A DNA stretch of 64,000 nucleotides, from positions 62,001 through 126,000 of the forward strand of contig JBEVJC010000022.1 in the NCBI GenBank assembly GCA_040510375.1. Reading direction: 5' to 3'. Positions within the stretch are counted from its first letter, which is position 1. The number at the start of each line of letters is the position of its first letter. A program made the translations under genes and the position numbers. This DNA comes from JBEVJC01 sp040510375. Lineage in GTDB: Bacteria; Bacteroidota; Bacteroidia; Chitinophagales; Chitinophagaceae. The notes below the pieces were generated by a model. The model was not told the DNA's origin and searched no databases. It was given only the letters and a program-made list of their open reading frames with translations. This document shows positions 38,606-46,264 of this stretch, piece by piece.

Positions 38606-38640
38606 CCGGAGGTGTTGTCGCACTTCCGGTTTGTTTTTTA
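38606..38640 (+). terminator. Plus-strand rho-independent terminator signature with no plus-strand gene
   Basis: CCGGAGGTG (38606-38614) pairs with CACTTCCGG (38621-38629), including one G-U pair and a 6-nt loop, and is followed by TTTGTTTTTTA. This polarity serves plus-strand transcripts, yet no plus-strand gene is nearby. It may end an antisense RNA, or on the minus strand act only as a hairpin in the SusC leader. Confidence 0.5.
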
Positions 38641-38663
38641 AAAGCGATCCGCCTTTATATAAC

Positions 38664-38679
38664 ACCGCCGCGAGGCGGT
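38664..38679 (-). promoter_or_regulatory. Hairpin between fecR-like and susC-like genes
   Basis: ACCGCC/GGCGGT with a 4-nt GCGA loop lies about 80 nt after the FecR stop codon. On the minus strand it is followed by GTTATATAAAG, a weak A/T tract. It may partly separate the regulator message from the transporter message. Confidence 0.4.
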
Positions 38680-38760
38680 AACAAAAGCCAGAGAAAAAAG
38701 AACGGCGACAGGCGTTTAAATTCTGGCCGAACCAGACAATTAATACCAGTCCACATCGCC

Positions 38761-40005
38761 TTATGGCAGCACCACTACTGTCCGACCTTCGAGCTTGCAA
38801 TGCACGCCCAGATCCCCCAGGTTTTTAAGCAACGCATTAAGCGTAACGTCCCTGGTCATTTTTCCTGTTAACTCTACATTCGGCACGGTGCTTTCGTAAA
38901 TTACCTCGATATCGTACCAGCGTTCCAATTGCTTCATCACATCTTCCAGGCTGACATCGGTAAAGTTGAAGGCACCGTTCTTCCAGGCCATCACTTTATC
39001 TATATCAGCATCGTTAATGATTTTAATTCCAGGTCGTGGTTTCTGACCGACCTGCATGATCTGCGCTTGCTGTCCGGGTTTGAGGGTGACAGGCCGGTTA
39101 GCTGACAAGGCCTGAAAAGCGGCCACCTTCACTGAACCTTCCAGCAACGTTGCACTAATATTATCCTCATCTTCATATGCGTTCACGTTGAAGCTGGTTC
39201 CTAAAACCTCAACATCCGCTCTATTATTTACATTCACGCGGAACGGCATATTGATATTCTTTGCCACCTCAAAGTATGCCTCACCCATTAGCTCTACCTT
39301 TCTTTCCGTGCCCATAAATGTGGTAGGATACCTGATCGAACTGGCTGCATTCAGCCATACCCTTGTTCCGTCCGGCAGCCGTAAGCTGAACTGTCTTCCC
39401 TTTGGGGTGCTCATAGTGTTATAGGCCACTTCGCCAGAGGTCGGTCCTGTTGGGTCGTAGGCCAGTTGACCGTCTCGCAGCACCACCTGGGTGCCGCTTT
39501 GCATTGCGATCATCCCGTTACCGAGGCTGTCGAGCACAACTTGTCTGCCGTCGGCAAGGGTTAATATGGCCCCATCGTGACCGGGTAAAATGTTTTTTGG
39601 AAAGTTTTTGTTTTCGCTTGTAAGCACTTGTGGTTGGCTTTTGTCCGGGTACCAGAGATAAGCACCAAGTCCCAATAGAAGGAGTAAGGATGCCGCGGCC
39701 CAATACCAGCGCAGGATGTGTGTACGTCGGGTAGGAAGAGTTGTTGTATCCTCTGCATCATTCGGTATACTTGCGTCAGCAACACCAATAGCAGGGATCG
39801 TTAGCCGCTTGCCAACCATCTGCGCCTCCCGGTAGTGAGCAAGCTCGTCCTTCACTACAGTCAATTGAAGAAGGTCTTCATATTCACGCAGGTTGGCTGC
39901 CGATGCATTTTTCCATTCTTCGAGGGCAGCAGCTTCCTTTGCGGTCAGCTGACCGCTTATTTTCTTCAATAGCAGGGAGGCAATATCGGTGGCCTGTGGC
40001 TTCAT
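38761..40005 (-). CDS. FecR-family anti-sigma factor
   Basis: A 414-residue inner-membrane signalling protein. Residues 1-60 form the cytoplasmic sigma-binding domain, a single membrane helix lies at about 98-118 (WYWAAASLLLLLGLGAYLW), the periplasmic FecR domain at about 195-292 (TPKGRQFSLRLPDGTRVWLN), and the C-terminal DUF4974 at about 344-412, which pairs with the STN domain of the transporter. The protein holds the ECF sigma factor inactive until the SusC partner binds its ligand. It lies 106 nt after the sigma gene and 216 nt before susC on the same strand. Confidence 0.95.
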   Translation of the reverse strand: MKPQATDIASLLLKKISGQLTAKEAAALEEWKNASAANLREYEDLLQLTVVKDELAHYREAQMVGKRLTIPAIGVADASIPNDAEDTTTLPTRRTHILRWYWAAASLLLLLGLGAYLWYPDKSQPQVLTSENKNFPKNILPGHDGAILTLADGRQVVLDSLGNGMIAMQSGTQVVLRDGQLAYDPTGPTSGEVAYNTMSTPKGRQFSLRLPDGTRVWLNAASSIRYPTTFMGTERKVELMGEAYFEVAKNINMPFRVNVNNRADVEVLGTSFNVNAYEDEDNISATLLEGSVKVAAFQALSANRPVTLKPGQQAQIMQVGQKPRPGIKIINDADIDKVMAWKNGAFNFTDVSLEDVMKQLERWYDIEVIYESTVPNVELTGKMTRDVTLNALLKNLGDLGVHCKLEGRTVVVLP

Positions 40006-40089
40006 ATAGCAACGCTTATAAGTATATTACGAATGAGACGAGCTATCGTGCCAAAAAATGCAAATTTTTTTTTCGTTGATGAAGAGGTC

Positions 40090-40123
40090 GTCATTTTATA
40101 ACGTTAAGTCGCTATAAAATGAC
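40090..40123 (-). promoter_or_regulatory. Perfect 11-bp inverted repeat overlapping the sigma-factor stop codon
   Basis: GTCATTTTATA (40090-40100) and TATAAAATGAC (40113-40123) pair perfectly across a 12-nt loop. The right arm overlaps the TAG stop of the sigma gene (40112-40114). It may be an attenuator between sigma and anti-sigma messages or a binding site in DNA. Confidence 0.45.
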
Positions 40124-40744
40124 AGAGGCCAGAATGGAGCAGCAGAGAAGCAGCGAAAGGAGACTGCCTTTTTCTTTAATCCATTGACGAATCATTTCGA
40201 TAGCCCTGCGCTTCTGGCTACGGACGGTATCTGGGTTAATCTGCAGCATACTGGCTATCTCTCCGGGGCTGCGATCCGCATGATAAGACAGTTCAAATAT
40301 CCGCCTGTATTTGTCGGGCAGCGAATCCACAGCATTGGCCAGCAAACTGACCATTTCCACCCGCACCATCTCCGCTTCAAACTGATTCCCCTCCGTTTCC
40401 TCCGCCGGCTTCATAAACTCCAGCAAATGATCCCGGCGCTCCAGCGCCCGCTGCCGGTCGATCGCCCGATGCCGGACGGTACGATACAGGAAATTGGAAA
40501 TATGGGTGTCCGATTGCATATCGGCACGGGCAAGCCATAGTTTTAAAAAGGCTTCGGAAACGATATCTTCCACTTCCGGCCATTCCGCCAAAAAGCGCTT
40601 ACCATAATAAAGTAACCGGTCCTTATAGGAAGAATGTAGCCGGGCGAAAGCCTGTTCGTCACCCGCTGCTATCAGACGAAACAAATCCTTTTCATCGTTT
40701 GATTCGCCTGTATCAGGCTCATATTTTGATGCGTTGGTTAACAC
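40112..40744 (-). CDS. ECF RNA polymerase sigma factor (FecI-like, Bacteroidota type)
   Basis: A 210-residue sigma-70 family member with region 2 at about 24-95 (DLFRLIAAGDEQAFARLHSS, VEDIVSEAFLKLW) and region 4 at about 135-190 (LPDKYRRIFELSYHADRSPG, then the HTH ending TVRSQKRRA). It would transcribe the adjacent susCD locus when released by FecR. The start is unusual: a stop codon (TGA) precedes the GTG at 40744 in frame and no ATG follows early, so GTG is the only plausible start. An out-of-frame ATG at 40748 opens a 9-codon ORF across it. The last ~18 residues (SLLSLLLCCSILASVIL) are strongly hydrophobic and could dip into the membrane. Confidence 0.92.
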   Translation of the reverse strand: MLTNASKYEPDTGESNDEKDLFRLIAAGDEQAFARLHSSYKDRLLYYGKRFLAEWPEVEDIVSEAFLKLWLARADMQSDTHISNFLYRTVRHRAIDRQRALERRDHLLEFMKPAEETEGNQFEAEMVRVEMVSLLANAVDSLPDKYRRIFELSYHADRSPGEIASMLQINPDTVRSQKRRAIEMIRQWIKEKGSLLSLLLCCSILASVIL

Positions 40745-41259
40745 TCATTAATTTTAGTACTACATAGTTCCGGGAAGAATTCACAACCGGATTTAGTCCG
40801 ACAATCCATCGGGAAATTTCCTGAATTAACTGTTGCAGGGCTTATTGACTGGGGATTCGATGTCCTGAGGCCATTGTTCCAGCTAATTGCATATTTAGTG
40901 TTACGATATGCTAATGGGGAGGACGCGAAGAAATAGAATAATGGTGAAATTAAACTGGCAATTAGTCTCATGATGCAATCGTTAATTATTCAGGGCATTT
41001 CGTTTTATTGTGTAACTGTATTCCGATGCTAAACGAACCTGACCTATTACAAATCCAAAATAGGGGTTTTGGATTTATCACCGATGTATATTCTTATGGA
41101 AATGATGGATTTTTTCATTATTTGTTAAACAGTCTTAGTTAAGTCGTCAGGTTCTGATTAGCGAAACAAAATTTTTCCCGACCAATCATTCAACCAAAGG
41201 CGTAGGATACTACCATTCGTCATAAACAACAACATGATCATTGCGCAGCTGGCAACTTT
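40745..41259. other. Intergenic region upstream of the ECF sigma factor
   Basis: This 515-bp A/T-rich stretch should hold the sigma-gene promoter and the 3' end of the mnmE message. The only clear structure is the perfect 10-bp hairpin at 41051-41076. A 77-codon minus-strand frame (40738-40971) has no recognisable domain and overlaps the sigma start; I do not count it as a gene. Confidence 0.45.
41051..41076 (-). terminator. Hairpin downstream of mnmE
   Basis: AAATCCAAAA and TTTTGGATTT form a perfect 10-bp stem with a 6-nt loop (TAGGGG), about 185 nt beyond the mnmE stop. The stem is A/T-rich and no clean U tract follows, so it may be a terminator or a protein-binding palindrome. Confidence 0.35.
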
Positions 41260-42633
41260 TCATTTCCCAATACAAAACTTACTGAAAATATAATCCAGCG
41301 TATCCTCATTAGAAATATCACCGGTGATTTCGGAAAGGAAATGCAGGCATCGCCTGATATCAAGTGCAAGAAGATCACCTGGTATTCCATTATTAAGACC
41401 GGCTTCAATTTCATTCAGTGAAAGACCGGTTTCTTTTAATGCATGGTAATGCCGGGCGTTGGTGACAATTGTATTCTCGGTATTTACCTGTCCCTCCAAT
41501 ACAGCTGAAGTCATTGCATCTTTCAGCTCCCTGATCTGTAAGTTATTCTTCGCGGAAATAAAGGTTATCGGGAACAAACCTTTGAACTTCTCCATCGGAC
41601 CATCATATTTGTCAAGCTTATTGGCCACCAGAAGATACCGGAGTCCGAGTCCGTCCATCTCCTTTTTCATTAAAAGGATTTCATCCATTTCATCTGCCGC
41701 ATCAAAGAGAAATAAAACAAGATCGGCTTCCTTCATTTTTTCTTTACTGCGCTCCATCCCCGCACTCTCAATCAGGTCGCCGCTGTGTTGCCTGATGCCG
41801 GCAGTATCGATCAGCCGGAATAATATGCCATCGATATTAAGTACCTCTTCAATTGTATCGCGGGTGGTTCCGGGAATATCACTGACGATCGCGCGGTTCT
41901 CATTCAGCAATACATTCAGCAATGTCGATTTTCCCGCATTGGGTTTACCGATGATTGCCACACTGACCCCATTACGGATCACATTCCCCAATTGAAAAGA
42001 AGTAAGCAGCTGTCCCGTGGATTCCTTCAGCTGGCGGATCAACGTATGAAAGGCGGTCCGGTCTGCAAACTCCACATCCTCCTGGGCGAAATCCAGCTCC
42101 AGTTCAATCAGTGCCGAGAATTTGATCAGTTGTTCCCGCAGTTCTTTCAACCGTGCCGAGAACCCTCCTCTCATAGTATGCAATGCAGTCCGGAGAGAAG
42201 CCTCTGTATTACTGGAAATAATATCTGCAACCGCTTCTGCCTGCGTCAGGTCCATCTTACCATTTAAAAACGCACGCTGGGTAAATTCACCGGGCTTGGC
42301 CAGGCGGGCACCCTTGTCAATACAGGCATCCATCACCTGTTGGTGGATATAGGGCGAACCGTGACAACTGATCTCAATAATATCTTCTCCCGTATACGAC
42401 CTTGGTCCGCGGAAAATCGAGATCACCACTTCATCCAGTAACTCCTCCCTGTGCCGGAGGTAACCAACATGCAGGGTATGCGAAGCCTGCACGCTCAGGT
42501 CCTTCGAAGGAAACAATTCATTAACCACCGCAATGGCAGCCTTCCCGCTCAACCTCAACACGCCAATCGCCCCGATACCCGGCGGAGTTGCAATTGCCAC
42601 GATCGTATCGTCCCAACCTGATAATTTGTGCAT
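41260..42633 (-). CDS. mnmE: tRNA uridine-5-carboxymethylaminomethyl modification GTPase MnmE
   Basis: With MnmG this GTPase adds the (carboxymethyl)aminomethyl group to the wobble uridine of certain tRNAs. The protein is 457 residues, normal for the family. The N-terminal formyl-THF-binding domain begins DDTIVAIATPPG. The G domain inserted in the helical domain has GKPNAGKS (229-236), DIPGTTRDT (252-260), DTAGIR (276-281) and NKLD (338-341), and the C-terminus is the essential CIGK with its catalytic Cys. I start at the ATG 42633, since the longer frame to 42753 overlaps a structured non-coding element and adds 40 residues foreign to the family. A TAATTTTG box lies only 4 nt before this ATG (42637-42644), so the message might be nearly leaderless. 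Confidence 0.96.
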   Translation of the reverse strand: MHKLSGWDDTIVAIATPPGIGAIGVLRLSGKAAIAVVNELFPSKDLSVQASHTLHVGYLRHREELLDEVVISIFRGPRSYTGEDIIEISCHGSPYIHQQVMDACIDKGARLAKPGEFTQRAFLNGKMDLTQAEAVADIISSNTEASLRTALHTMRGGFSARLKELREQLIKFSALIELELDFAQEDVEFADRTAFHTLIRQLKESTGQLLTSFQLGNVIRNGVSVAIIGKPNAGKSTLLNVLLNENRAIVSDIPGTTRDTIEEVLNIDGILFRLIDTAGIRQHSGDLIESAGMERSKEKMKEADLVLFLFDAADEMDEILLMKKEMDGLGLRYLLVANKLDKYDGPMEKFKGLFPITFISAKNNLQIRELKDAMTSAVLEGQVNTENTIVTNARHYHALKETGLSLNEIEAGLNNGIPGDLLALDIRRCLHFLSEITGDISNEDTLDYIFSKFCIGK

Positions 42634-42745
42634 GCGCAAAATTACAGTACTTCCCTGTTTCCAAAAACCCTTTCCCCAAACCCACCCACCGTTGATCCCC
42701 CGTTCTTTCCCCGGGTGGATTTTTACTCTATCCAAATCAAAAAAA

Positions 42746-42856
42746 GTGGCCAAAACCCGGAATGACGCGGCCTAAGCGGCAGTGGTCAGCAGAGACCACT
42801 CATAACCGCCTGTTGACGGCCCTGCCGGTTCAGCCGCGGCAACCGGGTTTGGCCAC
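42746..42856. repeat. 111-bp structured element with inverted ends upstream of mnmE
   Basis: The ends 42746-42760 (GTGGCCAAAACCCGG) and 42843-42856 (CCGGGTTTGGCCAC) are inverted copies differing by one A. Inside lies a perfect 7-bp hairpin (AGTGGTC/GACCACT, 42781-42800) and several GCGGC/GCCGC stretches that could form further arms. It is much richer in G+C than its flanks. It could be a structured RNA or leader, or a small mobile repeat element; only one copy is in this window. Confidence 0.5.
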
Positions 42857-42874
42857 GCTCCACCCAAAAAATAA

Positions 42875-42905
42875 GAAAAAAAATCCCCCGGAAAAACCGG
42901 GGGAT
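42875..42905 (-). terminator. Rho-independent terminator of the exbB-exbD-exbD-tonB operon
   Basis: A perfect 9-bp stem (42883-42891 with 42897-42905) with an A5 loop is followed on the minus strand by TTTTTTTTCTTATTTTTT. It lies 25 nt after the tonB stop codon. Confidence 0.95.
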
Positions 42906-42929
42906 CTCTATTTACTTACTAACTCAAAC

Positions 42930-43757
42930 TTATTCTGATGTAACCTGGAACGTAATAGGCTGCTTACGGAAAGCGTTCACACTACGACCATTCTGTACCG
43001 CTGGTACCCAGGCTGGCCCCTTCTTGATAACCCTTACCGCTTCGGCTTCCATACCGTATCCATGGTTTGTAAGTGCACGGACATCGCTGATGCTTCCGTC
43101 CTTACTCACCACAAACTGTACATACACTGTATAGGTACCTTCCGGTGCTCCGTTATCAATTGGTGCGTTGGGGTTCAACTGCCTTTCGAGATATTTTCTC
43201 CAGGCACCTTCACCACCTTTGAAAGATGCTTCGATCTCCACTTTTTCGAAGATCTTGTTTTCATCTTCCACCTTTTTTTCTTCCACGATTCCTTTACCAT
43301 CATCAACCACTACAGGGGCAGCAATACCTTCGTCCTTGATACCTTCCTGGTTCACCACGTCAATCTTCGCTTCTTTCAGCTCTTCCTGGGCGGGTGGTGG
43401 TTCCTGTACTTCTTCATCCTTCACGATCTTGGGAGGGGTGAATTGTTTCATTTCAATTTTGGGAGGATCTGGTGGCTTCGGTGGAGGAGGAGGCGGTGGT
43501 TCCACCACTTTTTCCTCTTCTTTGATATCCATGATCGTCACCTCCTTGGCGTCCAGCTTGGCCGGACCATCATCCTTAATCCTGTTTGCGATAAAAGAAC
43601 TGATGAGGGCCAGTAGGGCAATAGAAGCCGTAATGACCAGGGCCAGCACGATACGCTTATTATAGGTCTTGCGCAGCTCATAGGCCCCGTACTCCTTGTT
43701 CCTTCCTTCGAAGACAAGATCAAGAATATCGGATGATAAAATCTTATTAGCTTCCAT
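42930..43757 (-). CDS. tonB: Energy transducer TonB
   Basis: A 275-residue inner-membrane protein that carries proton-motive-force energy to outer-membrane transporters such as the SusC protein of this window. An N-terminal cytoplasmic segment of about 35 residues (with FEGRNKEYGAYELRKTY, typical of Bacteroidota TonB) precedes a membrane helix at about 36-57. A Pro/Glu/Lys-rich spacer (PPPPPPPKPPDPPK, about 84-130) spans the periplasm. The C-terminal TonB domain lies at about 185-272 (TYTVYVQFVVSKDGSISDVR, YGMEAEAVRVIK). It is the last gene of the exb-ton operon, 60 nt after the second exbD, and is followed by a strong terminator. Confidence 0.95.
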   Translation of the reverse strand: MEANKILSSDILDLVFEGRNKEYGAYELRKTYNKRIVLALVITASIALLALISSFIANRIKDDGPAKLDAKEVTIMDIKEEEKVVEPPPPPPPKPPDPPKIEMKQFTPPKIVKDEEVQEPPPAQEELKEAKIDVVNQEGIKDEGIAAPVVVDDGKGIVEEKKVEDENKIFEKVEIEASFKGGEGAWRKYLERQLNPNAPIDNGAPEGTYTVYVQFVVSKDGSISDVRALTNHGYGMEAEAVRVIKKGPAWVPAVQNGRSVNAFRKQPITFQVTSE

Positions 43758-43817
43758 TTGTCTGTTTGTTTAAAATTAGATGCACTATTCCGGTTATTTC
43801 ATACGGTTCCGTGAACT

Positions 43818-44456
43818 TTATGGTGCCGGTGTGGTGGCAGGTGCTGGACCTCCCTCCGTGGCAGAAATAAGTTCCCTTTCCGAATCCGCGATTTTAACCA
43901 TAGCGAACCTCTTAACATTATTGATCGCCATCTCATCCAGGATATCCACCGTATTCTTGTACGTGGCTTCTTCCGTTGGTTTGATAACGACTACGAAATC
44001 TTCATCAGCACACTCATACTTGATATCAGTTTTACCTGCCTTGCGGGCTTTATCCTCGCAGGCAGCATTACCGGTATAACTGGCGATTACAGATTTCTTT
44101 TTATTAATGATAATATCACGGATCCCTTTAAACGTAGTCTGTTTAAAATTTGCCCCGTCCGGCGCAAGCTCACCTTCGTAATAATAAACATTGTTATTCT
44201 TTCCGAGCATGATGGTAAGAGCCCCGGATTGTTTGGCCTTGGTCTGCTCCTCGTCTTTATTTGTATCCTTTGGCATATTGAGATCCAGTGTAGACGGAGT
44301 GCTCAATGTAGCCGTAAAGATGAAGAATGTGATCAGCAGGAACCCAAGATCCACCATCGGCGTCATATCAACCCTGGTAGAAAGCTTCTTGGCTTTCTTC
44401 ACCCCGGGTCCTTTCTTGTGGCCGCCACCGCCATCGCCACCTTCAATACTTGCCAT
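43818..44456 (-). CDS. exbD: Biopolymer transport protein ExbD (second copy)
   Basis: A 212-residue ExbD-type protein of the TonB-energising motor. A Gly/Lys-rich cytoplasmic tail of about 28 residues precedes one membrane helix (about 34-52), with the proton-carrying Asp36 in TPMVDLGFLLITFF. The periplasmic part has a Cys pair (ACEDKA, KYECADED) that might form a disulfide. It differs clearly from the first ExbD (longer N-tail, different periplasmic domain), so the motor may hold an ExbD heterodimer. It lies 29 nt after the first exbD. Confidence 0.9.
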   Translation of the reverse strand: MASIEGGDGGGGHKKGPGVKKAKKLSTRVDMTPMVDLGFLLITFFIFTATLSTPSTLDLNMPKDTNKDEEQTKAKQSGALTIMLGKNNNVYYYEGELAPDGANFKQTTFKGIRDIIINKKKSVIASYTGNAACEDKARKAGKTDIKYECADEDFVVVIKPTEEATYKNTVDILDEMAINNVKRFAMVKIADSERELISATEGGPAPATTPAP

Positions 44457-44485
44457 AATAATTAGGTTTAATAATAAATCTGATT

Positions 44486-45145
44486 TTACCTGTTACTTTT
44501 CCTCATCACATCCAGTTCTGAACCCGCGGGTGCTCCTTCCTGTCCGGTAATAAGGAAATATTTGAATTCCTCATTTTTCCGCAGGGAATTGATAACCGCT
44601 TCGAATGCCGGATACTTGGATACATTGTCACCCTTAACCAGGTAGATCAGTTTGGTTCCACCAAAAGCTTTTTTGGCTTCACCGATCCACCAGATGAGTT
44701 CATTGTTCAGGGTATCAAGAACCGGAATTCCGGGCTGTTTGATCTTTTCACGCTCCTGGAGAGGGCGGCTGAGCAGATCTTTCAGACCTGCAAATGGCAC
44801 ACCGATAATCGGGGTACTGCTGAAATTGGCGATCTCCTGCGGAGTCAGACCCAGGTTACGACTCGAATTAAGGGCCGTAATGATCCCGGTGATCTTCGCT
44901 TTATCCGCATCTGTCTTTCCACCGAAACTGACATACACCTTACTCTCATTGTCGATGGTGATCAGCACCGAATTCTCGGTTTTCAGTTTTTCGGAAGAAA
45001 CGGAATTGGGTGTTTCCACCTTTACCGGCTCAGGCGGCTTGAACTTTGTTGCCATGATGAAAAATGACAACAGGAGAAAAGCAATGTCCACGAACGGAGT
45101 CATGTCCGTGTCCGTGCTCTTCCTTGCTAATTTAACGCTTGGCAT
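44486..45145 (-). CDS. exbD: Biopolymer transport protein ExbD (first copy)
   Basis: A 219-residue ExbD-type motor subunit. The cytoplasmic tail is short, and the membrane helix lies at about 17-36 with the essential Asp20 (DMTPFVDIAFLLLSFF). The long periplasmic domain (about 40-219) ends LDVMRKSN. It works with ExbB, which is encoded 61 nt upstream, and TonB. Tandem, divergent exbD genes in one operon are common in Bacteroidota. Confidence 0.92.
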   Translation of the reverse strand: MPSVKLARKSTDTDMTPFVDIAFLLLSFFIMATKFKPPEPVKVETPNSVSSEKLKTENSVLITIDNESKVYVSFGGKTDADKAKITGIITALNSSRNLGLTPQEIANFSSTPIIGVPFAGLKDLLSRPLQEREKIKQPGIPVLDTLNNELIWWIGEAKKAFGGTKLIYLVKGDNVSKYPAFEAVINSLRKNEEFKYFLITGQEGAPAGSELDVMRKSNR

Positions 45146-45206
45146 TTTTACTTCGTTTTAATAATGAGATGAATAGTCCGGAAAATTCCATAAAACTATT
45201 CCTGTT

Positions 45207-46064
45207 TTATTTGTACAGGGAGCCAAAGCTTTGTGTCAGGGTGAAACCAGATTCATCGATACCATAAGTGATCGAATCGATCTTGGTAGTGAACACGTTA
45301 TACATTACAAGTGCCAGGGCGGATGTACCGATACCGATAGCTGTATTGTAAAGGGCCTCAGAGATACCGATCGCCAGGGCATTGGTATCACTACCACCAC
45401 CTTCAGCACCGAGACCTGCGAAGGCGCGGATCATACCCATTACCGTTCCAAGAAGGGCCACCAGGGTACCTACGGAAGTAATGGTAGAAAGGAACACGAG
45501 GTTTTTCTGAAGCATTGGCAATTCAAGTGCAGTAGCTTCTTCTACCTCTTTCTGGATTGAGAGAACTTTTTGTTCAGTGTCAAGCGCAGTTTCGTTAATC
45601 ATTTCCTTGTAACGGCGAAGACCAGCCTTCATCACATTGGCAACAGAACCACGTTGTTTGTCACACTCAGATAAAGCCGCATCTACATTGCGGTTAGCAA
45701 GGTGATATTGTACTTTACGGATAAAGTCAGAAATTGAACCATTACCAAGTGCTTTCCTGATTGTCAGGAAACGTTCGATCGAAAACACGATAACCATCAG
45801 CAACATACCCACCAGTAACGGAACGATGATACCTCCCTCATAGATACCATTCAATGCACCGATCGGATCATGGTGTTTAGGCCAGAAACCACCGGCAAGA
45901 TCCGGATTCTTAAATCCACTTGCAGCGCCGAAAACGAAACGCCAAATTAAATAACCCGCAATAATGCAAACGATCGGAGCGATCCATGAAATAGAATTAC
46001 CGCTTTTTTTAGGTTGAACAGAAGTAGCCTTAACCGATGCGCTTGCAGGTTTTGTCTCAGCCAT
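45207..46064 (-). CDS. exbB: MotA/TolQ/ExbB proton channel
   Basis: A 285-residue inner-membrane protein forming the proton-channel stator that powers TonB. Membrane helices lie at about 26-45, 77-97, 195-225 and 235-260. The conserved ExbB/TolQ core with TSVGTLVALLGTVMGMIRAF and the IGISEALYNTAIGIGTSALA stretch is complete. It has an N-terminal Lys/Ala/Ser-rich tail and an extra helix compared with E. coli ExbB, as usual in this phylum. It is the first gene of the exb-ton operon, and the 200-bp upstream region should carry the promoter. Confidence 0.95.
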   Translation of the reverse strand: MAETKPASASVKATSVQPKKSGNSISWIAPIVCIIAGYLIWRFVFGAASGFKNPDLAGGFWPKHHDPIGALNGIYEGGIIVPLLVGMLLMVIVFSIERFLTIRKALGNGSISDFIRKVQYHLANRNVDAALSECDKQRGSVANVMKAGLRRYKEMINETALDTEQKVLSIQKEVEEATALELPMLQKNLVFLSTITSVGTLVALLGTVMGMIRAFAGLGAEGGGSDTNALAIGISEALYNTAIGIGTSALALVMYNVFTTKIDSITYGIDESGFTLTQSFGSLYK

Positions 46065-46264
46065 GATCTAAATTTTTAGTGTGTTTAAAATGTTAGTGAG
46101 CCTCTTTAGGCCACAATTCTACTGAAAAAGTTTAATACAAAATTCCCCTTAACCTTTTATTTTTTAGTTAAACAAAGGAGCGTCAAGTTAAGGATTTTTT
46201 CAACTCTAGCGCTTCCTTAAAATTAATTTGATTCTAATTTCACTCAGGAAGTGCCCGCCGGCAC

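Noticed and set aside
40738..40971. 77-codon minus-strand frame upstream of the sigma factor
   Set aside because: It overlaps the sigma start, shows no recognisable domain, and its composition does not look like that of a conserved protein.
42746..42856. Structured element as a small SRP RNA, tRNA or other housekeeping RNA
   Set aside because: The conserved SRP domain IV core and tRNA arms are not present; only inverted repeats are certain.
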